A program made the translations under genes and the position numbers. From Larix kaempferi (lineage: Eukaryota > Streptophyta > Pinopsida > Pinales > Pinaceae): a stretch of 64,000 bases of DNA. Numbering within the stretch: position 1 is the first letter of the stretch; each line of letters opens with the position of its first letter. The stretch lies in assembly GCA_027924585.1 (NCBI GenBank), contig BSBM01001138.1:9782001-9846000 (forward strand), in the 5' to 3' direction. Below, in pieces: positions 58,700-64,000 of the stretch. A model generated the notes under the pieces. The model worked only from the letters and a program-made list of their open reading frames with translations. It had not been told where the DNA came from and ran no database searches.

Positions 58700-61451
58700 C
58701 TTGCCTAGAGTCTATTGGAAGCAGTCTCATCACTGTACCTATTTGTGAGACACCTCCATCCCCTGTGTTTTTATCTATCCAGCATATGTGTAGGTGGTCT
58801 TTCCTTGTTCCCTTATCCGAGAGATTGCAGTGTTGAGGTTGTCAAGTCTTTTCCCTTAGCCTAGCCTCGTTTCTCCACCCTAACCCATGGTTAGCAAATT
58901 GGCCCAGTCTGTAAATGAGTATACACTTGAAGTTCCTGTTTATAGGAGTTGGTTACTTTGATCTAGACTTATTATTATTATTTTTACATGCTAGTGCTAG
59001 TTAAACATCATTTTATACTTTGGTCTCACTACTGATATAATTGAAGGAGCATATCTCACCCATTTGTACTTATAGCAGCAATTATTTGAGGTCTGGATCA
59101 TTATTTTGATCAGTCTTGACCTGGTCAACCCAATTTGACCAAGTCAACCGCAGGGTCCAGGATGAGTATGGGCCAACAGGGTTCGAGATGGATTATTCAT
59201 CGTCCCTTTGTGCCCATTAGATGGTTTCATGCTTCAGACAGCAGTTTCAGATGATGGTTTAATGGATTTTTATTATTATTATTATTTACGGGCCATTATT
59301 TTATTATTCTGGGCATGGATTAATTTACAGATGTATCACTTGATGGTCACATGGTGTATGAGTACTCATTCCTCTTGGATTTGAGCATTCTGAGTCCATT
59401 GGTGCACTCAGTTATCCGTTCCGGGCAGTTACAGGTGATGATATTGTCAGATTACCACTTTTCTCCAGTTTGCCATGCAGAAATGGCCTGTTCAGCACAT
59501 TCAGAGATTATTTTCGTTCTCCTAGGGCGCTCCTAAGGGGACATGGGGTCCAGCCAGTAGTTATTACCATATTACCCCATTCCCAGACATTTTGATGCAG
59601 TCAGTTTTGTGCCCGGGGGACATGGCAGAGAGTTACAGGCATTTTTGTACTTTCAAAGGTGGTTTTCCGGCAGTAAAATGGCTAACAAAGGAAATCAATT
59701 TGGCTCAGTGGGGTAAGGAAATGGCATGAGATTGGTCTGGGACTTCATGATGATATTTTCCACACCTTCTAGCTTGGTCTCCGGCCTCAGTGAGGTCCAC
59801 ACGTCATCCCATTTATCATTTTGGGGGTTTATTATTGTATTTTTGGGCACACATCCTAGTGTCTTTTGACACTTTATCACATGTTATATTATTTTGATGT
59901 AGGTGAGGCATTAGTCTAGTGAATATATGATCTCCTAGACCCCCCCCACCATGTTATGATGTCATGTTGTGTCCCTAGTCATGTCATGTGTCTCACATCC
60001 CCCCTAGGGCGTCATAGAGGGAGGACGTCCCCCTTAGTCATGAGTGATCTGTGTATTATTTGACCGGCTCATCTTAGCCATTGATCTTATATTTGTATCT
60101 TTTGATCCTAGCCCTCCATACTATTGGGATTTTGGGGTTTTGGATTGTGAGAGGCTATTTATATCCACTCTCACCATTTGTAAAAAGGACTTTTGGCTCT
60201 TGGATTTCTGGCATAATAAAGAAATATTCTTGAAAACTCTTGGAAGTTTTGTGAATGTCCTTGCATGTGATTGTAAAGTCTTTTCTCTTCGACATTCTTG
60301 TGGATCTATCTTTTCCAAATCCATTTTTTGCAGGGGCCGTGTGGTAGTGAAGGAGGCGACTATGATGGGGGTGCTATTGTGAGGGAACTCCATTCCTCTC
60401 CCTCAAATCGACTTGCATCTCAAGGAGTATCTTTATTGTCTCTTGTGATCATTTTAATGCTTCGTGATTTATCTTTGCTATCGTGTAGTTTCTTACATGC
60501 ATGATTCGATTCTCACAATAGATCGTCTTGGCAAGGAAGGGCGCATTAGTCATCTTGGAGGCATAGCAATTTCACTTGGGGAAGCTTGGATCTCACTCGT
60601 AATTGCTTCGGGGTGGAAGGATCATCAATTTGTTTGGCGGTCGCAAGCATTTCCAGGTACGTTTCATTGTATTCTTGTTTTTTCGGGATCTATTCCAACT
60701 CACACTTAAAACCCTCATTTTCTAGATCTGATAGATCCGACGATATTTTGGGCTAAATACTTAAAACCCACTTCTTAAATAATTAACAAACCTTAGAGAC
60801 CAAGTTTGGTGGAAATCCGACTCCATATACCCATAGATCCAGACACTGGCCATCTCTAGGGGAGGACGCACTTGTGGGTTTTCAGTCATTTTTGCATATC
60901 TATCAGTTGGGTTTGGCTTGAACCCTCTTCAATTGTCAAATCTAATCTCAAGCATTCATCCTAGTGTCATTTCACTCTTAAACTCCTCATTTGGGTCCAC
61001 ATACTAATTATTTGTCTAAACCCTAGGTGGATCTCTTTTGGGTATTTTTATTTGGCACTAGATCTATCTAGATCTAATTGCTTAACTTCATTGTGTTACA
61101 TTTCTCTTAAGGTTGAGAATTTCTATCTTGCCAAGCCTCCTCAACTGGTTCGTAACTCCTATACACCACAACTTTTCCTAGATCTAGATTTGTCCACCCA
61201 AGATCTACCTTTGTTCCCCATTCCTAGTCTTTAGAGTACCTTGAGTTGGTTCGCTAGCCCTCATAGGCTAGTAAGGATCTCCCCCTTGATCTTGCCTTAG
61301 CTTGATCTAAAGTGACAAGAACCCGTCCGGTGTGACAACTACCCTTTAATAGTGGTGGATGAGGCCCTTGTAGTGTCACTTGGTTAGCTACCCTACCTCT
61401 ACCGTTTTGGATAGGATACCTTTGGTGATAGCTACACTTTGAGTGATAACA
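58700..61451 (+). repeat. Diverged LTR of the element A family, 5' truncated
   Basis: It follows the element A LTR from about position 4900 onward: GTGAGACACC.CC near 58745, the promoter region near 60150, AGGAAGG and CGCACT near 60530, many TAGATCTA words at 60720-61210, and the end GTGATAACA at 61451. No internal region follows, so it is a solo or truncated copy. No gene inside. Confidence 0.7.
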
Positions 61452-61460
61452 AGTGCATTA

Positions 61461-61484
61461 GTGAAAGGGAATATTCCCTTTCAC
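61461..61484. repeat. 24-nt perfect palindrome
   Basis: Every base from 61461 to 61484 pairs with its mirror (centre GGGAAT/ATTCCC). It lies 10 nt beyond the LTR end. Confidence 0.9.
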
Positions 61485-63654
61485 CTACCTCATAAAATCC
61501 CTCAAATTGGTCTTGAACATGCAAAAAACATGGGATTTTGTCTCCAAGGGGTGCACTAGGCTAAATGAGGGGGTCTAAAGTGTTGTATGATGTACATTAA
61601 GGTGTTTGACACCCCTTTGACCATAAAAATCAACATTATTACACATTTGCCCCCCAAAGGATCTAAATTAACCACTAAAATACAAACAAAAAATGGTGAC
61701 ACAAGTTATGCATGACACAGACACTAAGGATAAGAACACCAACCTATGGCAGATGTAGTAAGGATGCTCATGGATTTGGAGGCATGATTGAGTAAAAACA
61801 CTTCAACAATATAGATCACTAGGATCTATATTTATCTGATCACTAGGATCTATATTTATCTAAGTAAAAAAAACACTCCAAAGCACCTTTTATTATAACT
61901 GTCATAGTTGGGCAAGACCTTTTACAGATATAATATAGATGTCTTGTTACTTTACAATCATCATCTTTTGACCATGGGAAAAAAATATTGAAAAGATGTA
62001 GCAGAAGGATAAGAAGAAGAAGAGTAATGCTTGGCAAGGCCTTGGCAATGTGGTACTACCAATCTTCAGGTGATCATCTTTGTCTTTAGTCTTTGTGATC
62101 ATCCTAGTGTAAATTGGGCGGTAACAGGTGACTCGTGAAAGTCCTCCCTTCTAAGGCACGCATGTGGAAGAAAAACTTAAACCCCTAACTCTTGAAAGCT
62201 AATGGATAGACCTAACTCCTATACACATCGATCAATTCACGATCACACTCTTCCCAACATCACATTAATTTCATTACCCTCACCTCACTTAGAAACTTAG
62301 GACTTACATCTTGTCTTAGGAGTCTAGCACATAATAAGGGTCTTGTTACCCCTTTCTTAGCGAGGGATCATATGTTGATCTATTGTTCCTCAGATGAGAT
62401 CTATGGCATCTCCATAGGTCATTGGTCAGAGATCCTTCCAGCATTTTCAGATGGTCCATGTACCTTGGATATGCCTAGCAGAGATGGTGTCAAATGCATT
62501 GGTGTTGTGATATATCTTACCCTCATTCACTCTTAGAATGTTTGTTTATAGGACAATATGATTTCATGGGATGTTACTATTGTGCTTATACAATGACTCG
62601 TAAGACTTAAAGTAGTTACTCGTGTCTTAGTCTAACCTTGGTGTTATTCTGCCTTAGAAGTGTGTCATTCTGAAGGTTAAGTTATACCCTAGTGAACTAA
62701 GTTAAGTGATTTACACCCATTTCATAACACTTTTCCAAGCCATTTTCCATTTCATGGCCAATTCCTCCATCCCCTTTATTTTCCCCTTTGTAAATGAACT
62801 GCCATTAGTAACAACCTAAGGTCTCATAACTATTCCCATATATGAATGACTCAATAAAGCTAAAAGAGTCTAGAACTCTAACGTTGATGTTGCTAAATTA
62901 AATTGGAAACATATGGGAGACATCCCCCATTGGCTAAAAGCCAGGTTCCCTAAGTCTCAGGTTATCAAAGCCAAATCTAAAGTAAAGGGACTAAACCAAA
63001 GAAAAGGATAAGAAATGCAAATAAATGAAAAAATAAAGTAAAAAGGGATCACAAAAAAAGGCACAAGGATGGGTGACCCATGACAACACTTCCAAGGCAT
63101 ACATGCGGAAGAAATATCTTAATCTTAACTCTTGAAAGTTAAGGGTAGACCTATCACACTCAGTTGCTCTGATGGTTAGTTTGCAAAGACCCCTTTCTTT
63201 TCCTCAGTACAAATTCACTTTGTGTACCCTCACTTATCTTAGGAATCTAATGTTAGTTTTTGTACCTAGGGAAGTGTTCCCCAAGTGACTTTTTGCCTAA
63301 GTCACTTAGAAGGGGGAAAAAGGTGACCCTCACATTAAAAGCTACTTAGTGAGACTTTATAAAGTTAAAGTCACTTTTTGATAAATTTAAGTGGGTGAGT
63401 GAAATTTATTTAAGTGATTTAAATAAATGTGATTTTCACTCTCATTGAATCTTAGCCATTGGATTTGGATCTTTTTCCACCGTTGGATTAGAACCCACTT
63501 AAGGTTAGACAAAAAGCATGAGGGAGGCACATTTCACTTCACTTTTACTTTTGGAAAGTGAGAAGAGAGAGCAGAGAAGAAGGGCGCAGAGATCAAGGCA
63601 AGGGTTTGGAGTTATTTCCATTGGCACGATTCCCAAGGCAAGTTTCAGCGATTA
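61485..63654. other. Unclassified noncoding DNA
   Basis: No gene. A 24-bp unit is doubled at 61814-61862. About 62100-62300 and 63050-63260 are diverged copies of each other (shared ACTCTTGAAAG, GTAGACCTA/GATAGACCTA, TACCCTCAC), about 950 bp apart, possibly parts of one LTR-like repeat. Confidence 0.5.
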
Positions 63655-64000
63655 ATTGCAGGCACATAAATCGAGGAGTGTATGGACTGCATTTATTGCA
63701 GGCACAGAAATCTGGGCAAGGGTACGGACTGCATTTATTGCAGGCACAGAAATCGAGGCAAGGGTACGAGCATTTATTGCTGCACTGTTTTCGAGGTGTA
63801 CGGATCCATACTGTACGGTGTTTGCACAGATTTTGAGGCACTATTTTGTGCACAGAAATCTAGGGCAGATTTGCACAAAAACCGAGGCAAACATTTTGGC
63901 ACAGAAATCGAGGAACCTGCTGCACTGTTTTCGAGATAATTTTTGGCACTGAAATCGAGGGTCGTACTGCTGTACGGACTATTTTATTTCTGCACAGATT
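63655..64000 (+). repeat. Minisatellite around GCACAGAAATCGAGG, runs off the window
   Basis: The first three units (63658-63780) are about 43 bp, made of GCAGGCACAGAAATC, a GAGGCAAGGGTACGG variant and CTGCATTTATT. Beyond that the core GCACAGAAATCGAGG recurs at irregular spacing to the end. Open frames across it are products of the repeat. Confidence 0.85.

Noticed and set aside
63558-63952. Overlapping ORFs of 85-98 codons at the right end
   Set aside because: They translate a minisatellite in several frames, giving repeated peptides without a domain.

Overview
The window looks like intergenic and intronic DNA from a large, retrotransposon-rich plant nuclear genome. Signs of this are several Ty1/copia families, Ty3/gypsy elements with tRNA-Asp and tRNA-iMet primer sites, an L1-type LINE, hAT-like and Mutator-like DNA transposons, and a host gene with GT..AG introns up to about 38 kb. 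Introns this long would suit a gymnosperm, but nothing here fixes the species.

One host gene can be followed. It lies on the minus strand and resembles the LINES (LINS1-like) family. Five consecutive exons are visible: 58163-58077, 57938-57252, 52378-51881, 14098-14037 and 13957-13858. All four junctions keep the reading frame and give 478 residues. The first and last exons of the gene were not found. The third visible intron runs from 51880 to 14099 (37.8 kb) and holds most of the mobile DNA in the window.

Layout. 1-8287: right part of a young gag-only gypsy element with 4.5-kb LTRs. 8288-10240: its older target, a broken copia. 10250-11405: chromovirus gag-protease with most of its reverse transcriptase deleted. 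13858-14098: two host exons. 14099-28806: TIR element, hAT transposase remnant, copia E with its 3' LTR, a gypsy LTR fragment, and a LINE split by the small non-autonomous LTR element D. 28807-50862: copia C, bounded by the target duplication TGTTT. C was broken by an LTR-like insert carrying an isoamylase fragment (30922-33799), a 3.8-kb solo LTR (34718-38543) and copia B (39978-49249). B was in turn hit by a hAT-like element (43657-46125), itself containing a Mutator-like element (44266-45792), and by a solo LTR (47008-47657). 50868-58163: host exons and introns, including a perfect 51-bp inverted repeat. 58.7-61.45 kb: a diverged gypsy LTR. 61.45-64 kb: unclassified repeats ending in a minisatellite.

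None of the element polyproteins looks intact except the gag-like ORF of the first gypsy element. The host exons show no stops or frameshifts, so the gene could still be functional despite its giant intron.
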